Shown: piece after piece, positions 26,467 to 35,318 of the stretch
Layout of the letters: the number at the start of each line of letters is the position of its first letter
Numbering within the stretch: position 1 is the first letter of the stretch
Assembly: GCA_965262305.1 (NCBI GenBank)
Contig: CBDHEY010000002.1
Location: forward strand, 1,054,001 to 1,118,000
Length of the DNA stretch: 64,000 bases
Direction: 5' to 3'
From: CBDHEY01 sp965262305
Lineage (GTDB): Bacteria > Pseudomonadota > Gammaproteobacteria > Pseudomonadales > Cellvibrionaceae
Notes under the pieces: model-generated
What the model saw: the letters and a program-made list of their open reading frames with translations, nothing else
Told to the model about the DNA's origin: nothing
Database searches by the model: none
Made by a program: the position numbers and the translations under genes

Positions 26467-28254
26467 ATGAAGAAAAATGTAAAGAAAAAACAATTACATG
26501 AAAAAACGGCGAAAAACATAAAGGTCAGGTTGGGGATCGTTTTTGGTTTTATTGTAATTTTATTTTTAATTTTAGTTGTTCGGTTATTTGTACTGGCTCA
26601 ATATGAAAGCGAACGTTTAATTAGAATTCAAAACTCTCAAGTAGAAGCAGAGCGTGAAATTATTCCTCCTAGAGGGGATATTTTAGATCGTTCGGGTAAG
26701 CTTTTAGCAAAAGATACGCCTCTTGTAAAAGTCGTCATTGATCCAAAATTATTTCACGATGACTGGTGTATGTTTGGATCGGAAAAGTGTGAATCTAATG
26801 AAAGTGAAAAGCTGAGTAAAATTGCTGCAGAAAAAGAAACTCTTAATCAAGTAGCGAAAATACTTAATCTTGAATTAAAAAATCTTGTTTCTGAGATTTT
26901 GAAAAAACCTAAGCGCAGATATAACGTTGTTGCGACTGAGGTTCCCCCGGATAAGGTTAACAGTCAGAGCGTAATAGCCTCTTTATCTCCCTATGTTTAT
27001 TTAGATTATTATTACCGACGTTTTTATCCTATGAAAGAAGCCACATCAAGTTTGCTTGGTGTGGTGAATCTATCTGGCGAAGGTATTTCCGGAATTGAAA
27101 AAGCATATGATAACCATTTGCTAAGCAGTCCTGGTCGGGTTTTGGAAAAATATTCTGGTGAAGTAGGCTTAAGGTCGAGAAATGGTAAAGTACCTCAGCG
27201 AAATATATTTTCGTCCGATGTGATAATACCTTCTAAAGCGGGCGAAAATTTACGACTAAGTGTTGATGGGTACTTGCAGCACATTTGTTTTAAGGTTTTA
27301 TCACAGCATACTCCTCTATTTGGGGCCGAAAAATCTAGCGCAATCGTAGCTGATATCGAAACCGGGGAAATTATTGCAATTACTGACTTTCCTGGCACTA
27401 ATTCCAATGATCGTAAAAATCTTATTTACGATCATACAGTGAGTACCACATTTTCAGAGACCTATGAGCCCGGTTCCTCCTTAAAACCTCTTGTAATGGC
27501 GCATCTTTACGAAAAGGGTTTAGTAAAACCTTCTGAATCGATTAATACGTCTCCAGGACACATTTATATCGACCGGTGGTTAGTTAAAGACGCGATAAAT
27601 TACAAATGGCTTACTCCAGCTCAGATCATAAAAAAATCGTCCAATGTCGGAATGGTTAAATTGGCTTCACGATTGGATGGTGAAGATTTTTCCCACTATT
27701 TGAATACTTTGGGACTCAACGAATCGTCGGGTGCTTTCCCCGGAATGGAATCGATAGGCAACATTGGTAATGCTTGGGAAAGTGAAGTGACGTTGCTTAA
27801 TCAGAGTTATGGTTATGGTTTGGAGGTAACTTTGCTGTCAATGGTAAGAGCCTACACCGCCTTGGCTCGCCTAGGGGAGCTGATACCGTTGACTTTAGTT
27901 GCAGGGACACCTATTAGCTCTTCTGACCAGATTTATAGTCGGGAGACTGCGTCGACTATGCTGCAGTGGATGGAAAAAGTGACTGAGCCTAAAGGAACAG
28001 GGATCAAAGCGGCTTTACCCAACATGCGTGTCGCTGGTAAAACGGGAACAGCAAGGGCAAGGGGCTTTAAGTTGGACGAAAATGAAGTCTATAACAATAT
28101 GTTCGTTGGCATTTTCCCTGCAGAGTCACCTAAATATCTCGTTTTAGTTGGTTATAGAAACATCTTTCCACCCTATAACTCAGCAAGTAATTCATCCGCT
28201 GTGAGCTTTAAGGCTATTGGAATTCAGATGCTACATTACTTAGGCATCAATTAA
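26467..28254 (+). CDS. FtsI/PBP3-like peptidoglycan D,D-transpeptidase (class B PBP)
   Basis: This 595-residue class B penicillin-binding protein has one N-terminal membrane anchor (about 20-42), the PBP dimerisation domain (REIIPPRGDILDRSG...) and a transpeptidase domain with Ser337 in SSLK, KSSN, and AGKTGTAR. It should cross-link septal or elongation peptidoglycan in the periplasm. Length and motifs fit FtsI, but the neighbours are signalling genes rather than the dcw division cluster, so it is probably a paralogue of the main FtsI. The promoter and leader lie in the 198 bases upstream, with a small hairpin near the start. Confidence 0.9.
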   Translation: MKKNVKKKQLHEKTAKNIKVRLGIVFGFIVILFLILVVRLFVLAQYESERLIRIQNSQVEAEREIIPPRGDILDRSGKLLAKDTPLVKVVIDPKLFHDDWCMFGSEKCESNESEKLSKIAAEKETLNQVAKILNLELKNLVSEILKKPKRRYNVVATEVPPDKVNSQSVIASLSPYVYLDYYYRRFYPMKEATSSLLGVVNLSGEGISGIEKAYDNHLLSSPGRVLEKYSGEVGLRSRNGKVPQRNIFSSDVIIPSKAGENLRLSVDGYLQHICFKVLSQHTPLFGAEKSSAIVADIETGEIIAITDFPGTNSNDRKNLIYDHTVSTTFSETYEPGSSLKPLVMAHLYEKGLVKPSESINTSPGHIYIDRWLVKDAINYKWLTPAQIIKKSSNVGMVKLASRLDGEDFSHYLNTLGLNESSGAFPGMESIGNIGNAWESEVTLLNQSYGYGLEVTLLSMVRAYTALARLGELIPLTLVAGTPISSSDQIYSRETASTMLQWMEKVTEPKGTGIKAALPNMRVAGKTGTARARGFKLDENEVYNNMFVGIFPAESPKYLVLVGYRNIFPPYNSASNSSAVSFKAIGIQMLHYLGIN

Positions 28255-28631
28255 AGCTGAGTGTGAAAGGTGCTTTATTTGTCTGCACGTTCAGATCTTG
28301 TTATATCTGGCTCTGTTAGATATAGACGCTTCCTTTGTAAATAAAACTGACAGGCCTGTCGTCTAAATCATTTTGCTTGGGTTTTGAGTTTAAAAAAATA
28401 TGACGTATTTTGTCATTTTAGGTTGAATTGTGTTTTGTTTTTTTTAATGAAATAAAGAAATAAAATTTCAGTAATTTAGTTAACTTATTGATATTTATTG
28501 CTTTTTTTATTTTTTGACGTCAGGAAGTGCCCAACTGCTTCCGTTGGCATAAAAATCGCTTTTAAGAGCTTAGTAATGTTAAAGGTGGTGCCGGTTTTAG
28601 TGCTTCACCCAGAAAATAGGTTGTATGAAAA
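28255..28631. other. Intergenic region with a sigma-54-like promoter
   Basis: This 377-base AT-rich region follows the PBP gene. It contains a GGAAG/CTTCC hairpin at about 28523-28542 and, directly after it, a sigma-54-like promoter, listed separately. A 28-codon open frame (28576-28662) lies in the same stretch; I cannot support it as a gene. Confidence 0.4.
28545..28560 (+). promoter_or_regulatory. Candidate sigma-54 (-24/-12) promoter
   Basis: TGGCATAAAAATCGCT keeps the invariant GG and GC of the -24/-12 element with exactly ten bases between them (consensus TGGCACG-N4-TTGCW). It would start transcription near 28572, about 60 bases ahead of the small ORF at 28632. No enhancer-binding-protein gene is adjacent. 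Match by eye only. Confidence 0.35.
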
Positions 28632-28844
28632 GTGTCAAAAAGCAGTAGTCACTCTGGTTTAAACGTTATCCGAATTCAGGATGTTTCACCAAAGCAAGCC
28701 TTATTAAATTTGAATCGTGTTACAGGGCTCGAATTCGAAAGTTACCCTGAATCTCTGGTACAAAAAGAGACTGTAAAGGGAATATTAGACTCCAGAGATA
28801 GTGCTGGAAAGGCTGCGCGCTTTTTTGATGGCTTGAATATATAG
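28632..28844 (+). CDS. Small hypothetical protein
   Basis: I do not recognise this 70-residue product (IRIQDVSPKQALLNLNRVTG..., ending ARFFDGLNI). Its composition is protein-like, without a signal peptide or membrane segment. It starts at GTG 28632, right behind an in-frame stop, with no clear ribosome binding site. A candidate sigma-54 promoter lies about 70 bases upstream. Its last 60 bases overlap the convergent gene at 28785-29222, so at least one of the two calls may be wrong. Confidence 0.35.
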   Translation: MSKSSSHSGLNVIRIQDVSPKQALLNLNRVTGLEFESYPESLVQKETVKGILDSRDSAGKAARFFDGLNI

Positions 28845-29222
28845 CTCATCTACAGATACATTTGGAAATGGGAAGCTTTCTGAGCGGCACACTACTTTCA
28901 TTCGAGAAATATAGCCTCTAAATCTTAAAGCTACTTTTGCTGACAACATTAAGTGTTTCGCGCTATTCAAGTTGCCTTTATCTACGAAAACCTCTCTAGA
29001 ACCGCGGCTATCTGAGAACTCAAGATAAATGGATATGGGTTCGAGGCTGGGTTCGTTTAACTTAAGCCAAATGGCAACGTTAAAATCAGCTACAAAAATT
29101 TGATTATTAGATTGATTACGCCCTTTTGCTAATGATTCCTCTGAGCAGTCACCGTAAACTGATGTAGGAACAACCGCTAGAACTGTCGTTTTGGATTCTT
29201 TAGTAAGCACGTTATGTTTCAC
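28785..29222 (-). CDS. Hypothetical protein
   Basis: I do not recognise this 145-residue protein. It has alternating hydrophobic strands in its middle (FVADFNVAIWLKL, ISIYLEF, VALRFRGYISRMKVV) suggesting a compact beta-rich domain, and no signal peptide. The ATG at 29222 lacks a strong ribosome binding site. It overlaps the 3' end of the small ORF on the other strand by 60 bases. Composition resembles a real gene more than its overlapping partner does. Confidence 0.5.
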   Translation of the reverse strand: MKHNVLTKESKTTVLAVVPTSVYGDCSEESLAKGRNQSNNQIFVADFNVAIWLKLNEPSLEPISIYLEFSDSRGSREVFVDKGNLNSAKHLMLSAKVALRFRGYISRMKVVCRSESFPFPNVSVDELYIQAIKKARSLSSTISGV

Positions 29223-29599
29223 TTTTTAGGACCGGATAGCAATTAAATTTGTTTTTCCAGTCAAATATACAAACAAACCCCTCTGCGAGCACGAACTCGC
29301 CTTAATATTTGTGCAATAGCTCACGATTGGTGATCTTTATACCAAGTACTTTGTGACGGGGTATCATTCAAATTTTAGGCGAAAGCAGCAGTTCTAGCTA
29401 TAGAGTCTTACCTATTAATATGATTCCGAGGGAATAAATTAACTATATAACATTTCAATCTGCATGAAATTGGCTTGCTTGCATGATATTGCCTTTAGCT
29501 TTTTAGAATAATCGACTCACAAAAATTTTTCTTCTTTGAAACGAGTCTTTTTTACTCGATTTTGATTTCGAACCGATTAGTCGCCATTTCGTTCGAATT

Positions 29600-29670
29600 A
29601 AGATGTTAGTTTGTGAAAAAAGATGCCTTTTAATTGCGTTTTTTTGTAGGGAACAAACTAATATCATCTT
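29600..29670. repeat. Long inverted repeat in the leader of the RND operon
   Basis: AAGATG-TTAGTTTGT (29600-29614) pairs with ACAAACTAA (29653-29661) and, after a three-base bulge, CATCTT (29665-29670), giving a 15-bp bulged stem around a 38-base loop. It ends about 70 bases before the adaptor start. It may be an RNA leader structure or a DNA operator. Confidence 0.55.
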
Positions 29671-29693
29671 CCCCTAGAATATTGTCGTAGATT

Positions 29694-29705
29694 TTACTCG
29701 AGTAA
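29694..29705. promoter_or_regulatory. 12-base palindrome upstream of RND adaptor
   Basis: TTACTCGAGTAA is a perfect palindrome centred about 40 bases upstream of the adaptor start codon, a usual place for a repressor to bind. No regulator gene lies beside the operon. Confidence 0.4.
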
Positions 29706-29738
29706 GGTAAAATTTGTCCCTATATTCTTCCCGATACA

Positions 29739-30872
29739 ATGGATCTCTGTATGAATAAATTCAGTATATTCACCGTGCTTGGCGTCATAGCTTTGGCTTT
29801 TATTTTGGCCGGAATAAAGCTTTCGCAATTTATGTTTATGGGAGAGCAAATGGCTAGCTTTTCCCCTCCACCTTCGGTTGTAAACAGCACCACTGTTGAG
29901 TCGGACAAATGGGAAACGTTAATTTATGCTCCTGGCGAATTAGAAGCGGAAAATGGGGTTGTTGTTTCTGCTCAATTAGATGGCAATGTTGAATCGATAA
30001 ACTTTGTTCCAGGTTCTTTTGTGAGCAAAGGTGAGGTTCTATTAAGTCAAGATCTAACGTCTGAGTATACTCAACTAGCGTCGGCTAAATCTGCGTTAGT
30101 ACTTGCAGAGAAAAATTTAGATAGAGCAGAGCCTTTACTTAGTTCAAAAGATATTTCTCAAGAAGACTACGATGTTATTGTCGCAGAACATCAACAGGCT
30201 GCAGCGCAAGTTAAAAATGTAGAATCTACAATCGCAAAGAAAAATATCGTCGCACCATTTAATGGTCGATTGGGTATTGCCATGATTGATCAGGGACAAT
30301 ATCTACGGGGAGGAGATTCCATTGTAACTCTTCAAGATATCTCAACGATCTTAGTTAATTTTTCGTTACCACAAAGAGAGTTTAGTCGCGTTAAGGTAGG
30401 GCAGACGGTTCGAGTTTCTGTAGATAGTTCAGATGAAACGGTTGATGGCATCGTTACTGTTATCTCTCCATTGGTTGATAGTCAAACGAGAAATATTCGA
30501 CTACAAGCTAAAGTGGAAAACGAAGATGAACTGTTCAAGCCAGGCATGTTTGTTGATGTTGAGTTAGTGGTTTCAGACGGTGACGAAGTGATTAAGATTC
30601 CAGCTTCGTCCGTACTGAATGCACCTTATGGAGATTCTGTCTTTATTATCGAAGATGGTGATGCGGAAGATGAAAGTGTTAAAAAGATTCGACAAGCATT
30701 TGTGAGGTTAGGCCGATCTCGAGGTGATTTTGTCGATGTTGTTGAAGGGTTAGAGCCTGGACAGAGAATTGTTACATCTGGGTTGTTTAAGTTATTCAAT
30801 GGTCAAAATGTTGTTGAAGATAATTCTCTTTCTCCTGATTTTGAATTAGATCCTCAGTTAAAAGATTCTTAG
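29739..30872 (+). CDS. RND efflux periplasmic adaptor (membrane fusion protein)
   Basis: This 377-residue adaptor links an inner-membrane RND pump to an outer-membrane channel. It shows an N-terminal anchor (FSIFTVLGVIALAFILAG), the barrel-sandwich/lipoyl half-motifs (GNVESINFVPGSFVSKGEVL and IVAPFNGRLGIAMIDQGQYL), a short helical hairpin between them, and beta-barrel and membrane-proximal domains. ATG codons at 29739 and 29751 both give a plausible anchor. The pump gene follows 22 bases later; no outer-membrane factor gene is present, so the system probably uses a shared TolC-like channel. Substrate unknown. Confidence 0.93.
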   Translation: MDLCMNKFSIFTVLGVIALAFILAGIKLSQFMFMGEQMASFSPPPSVVNSTTVESDKWETLIYAPGELEAENGVVVSAQLDGNVESINFVPGSFVSKGEVLLSQDLTSEYTQLASAKSALVLAEKNLDRAEPLLSSKDISQEDYDVIVAEHQQAAAQVKNVESTIAKKNIVAPFNGRLGIAMIDQGQYLRGGDSIVTLQDISTILVNFSLPQREFSRVKVGQTVRVSVDSSDETVDGIVTVISPLVDSQTRNIRLQAKVENEDELFKPGMFVDVELVVSDGDEVIKIPASSVLNAPYGDSVFIIEDGDAEDESVKKIRQAFVRLGRSRGDFVDVVEGLEPGQRIVTSGLFKLFNGQNVVEDNSLSPDFELDPQLKDS

Positions 30873-30894
30873 TGCCTTTTTATAAGGAAATAAT

Positions 30895-33800
30895 ATGAAG
30901 TTTACCGATATATTTGTTCGTAAACCTGTTCTAGCTATTGTTGTTAACCTTGTCATTATTTTGGCTGGTTTGCAGGCTATGAATTCTTTAACCGTACGCC
31001 AATATCCTAGAAGCGATAACGCCAGTGTTGTTATCACGACTTTCTATACTGGCGCTAGTGCGGAGTTAATTAAGAGTTTTGTAACTGCTCCAATTGAACA
31101 AGCAATCGCAGCAGTAGATGGTGTTGAATACACTCAATCTCAAAGCACATTGAGCCAATCTACAATTACTGCTCGACTCAAAATTAATTATGATCCTGTT
31201 AAGGCTTTGGCGGAAATTAATGCAAAGGTTAATAGTGTAAGAGGTGAGTTACCTCAAGGATCAGAAGTGCCCATCATTGATATTCAGTCTGCTGATAGTC
31301 AATTTGCTGCAGCTTATCTGAGTTTCACTTCCGACATCTTAGAAAATAACGAGATTACAGATTACCTTTCCCGTGTTGTTCAACCGAGACTTGCTGCATT
31401 AGAAGGGGTTCAGCGTGCAGATATTCTAGGCGGAAAAGTATTCGCAATGCGTATTTGGTTGCGTCCAGAACGAATGGCTGCATTATCGATCTCACCAAGT
31501 GAAGTACGTCAGGCGCTCGCCTCGAATAATGTTCTAAGTGCAATTGGCCAAACAAAAGGATCTTTAATTAGTGTCAACTTAACAGCTAACACAGACTTGC
31601 GATCAGTAGAAGGATTTAAGCGTTTAGTTATTCGAGAAGACGATGGAGCAACTATTCGTGTCGAGGATATCGCAGATGTCGAGTTAGGTTCTGAATTTTC
31701 AGATATTGAAGTTAGGTTTTCTGGCGATACGGCAACTTTTATGGGAATTTGGCCGTTACCCAATGCCAACGCTATTGACGTAATCCAACGAGCGCGAGAT
31801 GAACTTGAAGAAATAAAAAAATCCTTACCAAGCGGCTTGAATGCGCGTTTCGCTTATGACTCGACTGAATACATTGAAAGTGCAATTAGTGAAGTTGTTA
31901 CAACACTGATCGAAACATTGTTAATTGTTATTGCAGTGATATTTTTATTTTTAGGTTCTGCGAGATCAGCGATTATACCTGTCTTAGTCATTCCGCTAGC
32001 ATTAATCGGTGCGGTATTTTTAATTCAAATCTTCGGTTTTACGATTAACTTATTAACCTTATTAGCAATTGTGCTTTCGGTGGGATTGGTTGTTGATGAT
32101 GCCATTGTAGTTGTGGAAAATGTACAGCGCCACATAGGTGAAGGTAAGACGCCATTCGATGCAGCGATTATTGGTGCAAGAGAATTAGTCAACCCGGTAA
32201 TAGCAATGACAATCACACTTGCAGCGGTATACTTACCAATTGCGCTGCAAGGTGGGTTAACTGGTGCGTTGTTTCGTGAGTTTGCTTTAACCCTTGCCGG
32301 TGCTGTGATGATTTCAGGAATCGTTGCCGTTACCTTGTCACCGATGTTGGCTTCTAAGATGTTGCGGCCTAATATGTCTAACGAAGGGTTTGCAAAAAAA
32401 ACTAATGATTTGTTTGATAAATTTAAAACTCGATATGGAAAAATATTATCGATATCACTTAAGAATCGATTGGTAGTTTATTTTGTTTGGCTTTTTATTG
32501 GGTTATTGTGCGTGCCGATGTTTATCTTTTCTGCAAAGGAGTTAGCTCCAACAGAAGATCAAGGGATAGTGTTTGGTATTCTTGAAACACCTTCTAATTC
32601 GACTTTGGAACAAACTATTCACTATGCCGAGCATGCCAACAATATTTTCTTAAAGACACCTGAAACAGATTATACGTTTCAGATAACCGGATCCAACTTC
32701 GGATTTGGTGGGCTTGTTTCTAGACCTTGGAATGATAGAGATAGAACGCTATTTGAAGTGATGCCCGAACTGCAGCAACAGTTGGGTGCGATACCCGGTA
32801 TTCAAATGTTTCCAATTATGCCGCCTGCTTTACCTGGGGGAGGGGATTTTCCTGTCGAATTTGCTTTGACGTCTACCGTAGACACCGAAATTATCTTGAA
32901 TGTTGTTCAGACTCTGCAACAAAAGGCGATGGCCAGTGGCATGTTTGCTTTTTTGAATATCGACACCAAGATCGATCAACCTCAATCTGAAATTGTCATT
33001 GATAGAGAAAAAGTCGCTGACTTAGGATTGACTCTTGCTCAGGTTAGTGCCGATATGGGTGTGATGATGGGCGGTAATTATGTAAACCGTTTTAATTTAG
33101 AAGGCAGAAGTTATCGAGTTATTCCCCAAGTAAAAAGAAATAACCGGTTAACAACAGATCAATTACAAGATATCTATATTTCCGGGCCAAATGGACAGCT
33201 TATCCCATTAAGCAGCATTGCTCGTGTAGAAAATATGACTGTACCTCGCTCGCTAAATCGATTACAGCAATTGAACTCTGTTAAGTTAAGTGGTGTTGCT
33301 ATTCGACCTCTAGATGATGCTCTAGCGTTTTTAGAAACGGAGGCGAAGAAAATTATGCCTCCTGGTTTTGTGATTAATTACACCGGAGAAAGCCGTCAAC
33401 TTCGAACAGAGGGCAACAAATTTATTGGGGCGTTTATATTGGCAATTGCGTTAATCTTTTTCGTATTAGCCGCGCAGTTTAATAGTTTTCGCGATCCATT
33501 AGTGATCTTGGCGGGTTCTGTACCTTTAGCGTTATTTGGTGCGCTTGTTTTTACGTTTTTAAAGATTCCCGCACCTGATATGCCTTTTTGGACAAATGGT
33601 TGGACGACCACCTTAAATATCTATTCTCAGGTGGGTCTGGTTACTCTGATAGGATTAATATCTAAGAATGGTATTTTGGTTGTTGAGTTTGCAAATAAAC
33701 TGCAAGAGCAAGGCAAACAAAAACTAGAGGCAGTGTACGAAGCGGCAATGACTAGGCTGCGTCCGATAATGATGACAACGGCAGCTACGGTGATTGGTCA

Positions 33801-34002
33801 CTTTCCACTTGTATTAGTTACTGGCGCTGGTGCGGAGGCGAGAAATTCGATTGGCCTAGTTTTAGTTGGGGGTATGACGATTGGAACAATGTTTACTTTG
33901 TTTATTATTCCTTCACTTTATATGTTGATTGCTAAAGATCATAGTAAAGTGGTCGAACCTGAAAGTAACTTAGCATTAGATAATAACGTTGTAAGAAATT
34001 AG
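30895..34002 (+). CDS. RND multidrug efflux permease (HAE1/AcrB type)
   Basis: This 1035-residue pump has the AcrB topology: an anchor helix (about 10-30), a large periplasmic loop, helices with the proton-relay Asp pair in VGLVVDDAIVVVENV, a second periplasmic loop, and a second helix bundle. It starts MKFTDIFVRKPVLAIVVN, typical of MexK/MexI-like hydrophobe exporters. Length is normal. It acts in the inner membrane with the adaptor encoded just upstream. A small AGAGAT/ATCTCT hairpin overlaps the stop codon. Confidence 0.96.
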   Translation: MKFTDIFVRKPVLAIVVNLVIILAGLQAMNSLTVRQYPRSDNASVVITTFYTGASAELIKSFVTAPIEQAIAAVDGVEYTQSQSTLSQSTITARLKINYDPVKALAEINAKVNSVRGELPQGSEVPIIDIQSADSQFAAAYLSFTSDILENNEITDYLSRVVQPRLAALEGVQRADILGGKVFAMRIWLRPERMAALSISPSEVRQALASNNVLSAIGQTKGSLISVNLTANTDLRSVEGFKRLVIREDDGATIRVEDIADVELGSEFSDIEVRFSGDTATFMGIWPLPNANAIDVIQRARDELEEIKKSLPSGLNARFAYDSTEYIESAISEVVTTLIETLLIVIAVIFLFLGSARSAIIPVLVIPLALIGAVFLIQIFGFTINLLTLLAIVLSVGLVVDDAIVVVENVQRHIGEGKTPFDAAIIGARELVNPVIAMTITLAAVYLPIALQGGLTGALFREFALTLAGAVMISGIVAVTLSPMLASKMLRPNMSNEGFAKKTNDLFDKFKTRYGKILSISLKNRLVVYFVWLFIGLLCVPMFIFSAKELAPTEDQGIVFGILETPSNSTLEQTIHYAEHANNIFLKTPETDYTFQITGSNFGFGGLVSRPWNDRDRTLFEVMPELQQQLGAIPGIQMFPIMPPALPGGGDFPVEFALTSTVDTEIILNVVQTLQQKAMASGMFAFLNIDTKIDQPQSEIVIDREKVADLGLTLAQVSADMGVMMGGNYVNRFNLEGRSYRVIPQVKRNNRLTTDQLQDIYISGPNGQLIPLSSIARVENMTVPRSLNRLQQLNSVKLSGVAIRPLDDALAFLETEAKKIMPPGFVINYTGESRQLRTEGNKFIGAFILAIALIFFVLAAQFNSFRDPLVILAGSVPLALFGALVFTFLKIPAPDMPFWTNGWTTTLNIYSQVGLVTLIGLISKNGILVVEFANKLQEQGKQKLEAVYEAAMTRLRPIMMTTAATVIGHFPLVLVTGAGAEARNSIGLVLVGGMTIGTMFTLFIIPSLYMLIAKDHSKVVEPESNLALDNNVVRN

Positions 34003-34353
34003 AGATTATTTAATATCTCTATTCTTACATGAATTGAGTTTGTACCCCGATTAGATCGTCGTTTACATTCTGTGATCGATGATCTTTTCATTAGTGTTTT
34101 CTTTTGTTAACACTAGTCTTAACTTTTAAGTCCACGAGTGTTAGTTTTTTGATTTTTGCAAAAACTATGAGTAATAAAAACTATTACTCTTATTACTTGT
34201 AAACTCTGTTTTTTGTTCTGTTTGTTTTATCGGCTAGATTTCTAGCGTTGATAATATTTTTGTCTTTCCGTGAAGATGTTATAACGAATTAGTCCTTCCG
34301 TATTCTATGTTGTTTGGGTTAATCTGGTTTAAATTACAACCAGTAAATCAGCC
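34003..34353. other. Hairpin-rich leader region upstream of flagellin
   Basis: This 351-base region holds several stem-loops: TAGTGTT/AACACTA (34092-34098 with 34109-34115), the palindrome TTTTTGCAAAAA (34153-34164), GAGTAATA/TATTACTC (34169-34176 with 34182-34189) and CTGGTT/AACCAG (34324-34329 with 34338-34343) close to the flagellin start. No sigma-28 box in the right orientation and no good ribosome binding site are seen. No other gene. Confidence 0.55.
34324..34343 (+). promoter_or_regulatory. Stem-loop ten bases ahead of the flagellin start codon
   Basis: CTGGTT and AACCAG form a six-base-pair stem with an eight-base loop, ending ten bases before ATG 34354. There is no purine-rich ribosome binding site in the usual window, so the hairpin may influence ribosome access. 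Confidence 0.4.
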
Positions 34354-35151
34354 ATGACAATTAATGGTATCAGCTCTAGTTTAACTAATCCGGTCAGTAC
34401 GCAACAAGCCTCAGAGAGAATTTCAAGTGGTGAACGGATCAATTCCGCGTCTGATGATCCTGCTGGTTTAGCGCTTTCTAATACGTTTGCTAATCAAGCG
34501 AGAGAATTTTCACGCTCTATTAATAATGCGGTAGATGGTGTTTCGCTTTTACAAGTTGCAAATGGTGGTTTAAATTCTATTAATTCAAGTTTAGAAAGAA
34601 TAAGAGAACTTTCGATACAATCATTAAATGGAACCCTAAATGAGCTAGACCGAGAAGCTTTGAATCAAGAAGCCACGCAACTGCGTGCAGAAGTTGTTTC
34701 AACGGTCCAGTCGACAAGTTTTAATGGACAATCATTGTTCGATAATAGTGATGCTGTTTCTATTCAAATCGGTGACAATGAAGCTGGTGCAATAGACATA
34801 GGTATCAATAACTTTTTGGAGGTCCTGTCTGATAACAACTTCGATAGCCTAAACCTTAGTTCTGGTGTTGGAGCGGCTAATGCGCTTGATACCATCGATC
34901 GCGTACAAGATCAGCTAAATTCTAGTTTTGCGGAGCTTGGAGCTAACACTAATCGATTAGAATCAGCAATTTCCTCTCTACTTATCGGCGAAGTGAGTGC
35001 TAATGAGTCTAGGTCACGAATTAGTGATACAGATATTGCCAAAGAAGTAACAAGTCTTACCCAGGAACAAATTAGGAGCGATATAGGAACATCTATACAA
35101 GCACAATCGAATCAACGATCTTCAGATGTTTTACGATTATTAAGCTTCTAG
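34354..35151 (+). CDS. Flagellin, short orphan copy
   Basis: This 265-residue flagellin has the conserved D0/D1 ends: N-terminal QQASERISSGERINSASDDPAGLA and C-terminal ISDTDIAKEVTSLTQEQI ... LRLLSF. The central variable domain is almost absent (about 40 residues), so it is a minimal flagellin. No fliD, fliS, fliC paralogue or other flagellar gene lies nearby, so it stands alone between an RND operon and an AraC-type regulator gene. ATG 34354 fits the family N-terminus. It would be exported through the flagellar type III apparatus if one exists. Confidence 0.92.
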   Translation: MTINGISSSLTNPVSTQQASERISSGERINSASDDPAGLALSNTFANQAREFSRSINNAVDGVSLLQVANGGLNSINSSLERIRELSIQSLNGTLNELDREALNQEATQLRAEVVSTVQSTSFNGQSLFDNSDAVSIQIGDNEAGAIDIGINNFLEVLSDNNFDSLNLSSGVGAANALDTIDRVQDQLNSSFAELGANTNRLESAISSLLIGEVSANESRSRISDTDIAKEVTSLTQEQIRSDIGTSIQAQSNQRSSDVLRLLSF

Positions 35152-35318
35152 CTTTCTTCTTGAGATGTGATACGTGCCAAATATCTCAATCTAAATCGCA
35201 GTAAAATAACCAAGCTTATTTTCCAATCCTACCCCCGCTAAGTTGGCCCTAAACGCCAGTTGGTAAATGGATTTTTTTGCAGTACGGTCAGTATTGCTAA
35301 TATCATAAAGTATTAAAA

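Larger units (their letters stand above)
29223..29738. other. Long intergenic region upstream of the RND efflux operon
   Basis: This 516-base region should carry the promoters of the RND operon (plus) and of the hypothetical gene (minus). It contains a CGAGT/ACTCG hairpin followed by T-rich DNA near 29539-29557, the inverted repeat at 29600-29670 and a 12-base palindrome at 29694-29705, the last two listed separately. No gene is seen. Confidence 0.45.

Noticed and set aside
28576..28662. 28-codon ORF downstream of the sigma-54-like element
   Set aside because: Too short and overlapping another candidate; no clear ribosome site.
34227..34234. TTATCGGC, the reverse complement of the sigma-28 -10 box GCCGATAA, upstream of flagellin
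   Set aside because: It faces away from the flagellin gene and there is no TAAA box at the right distance on that strand.
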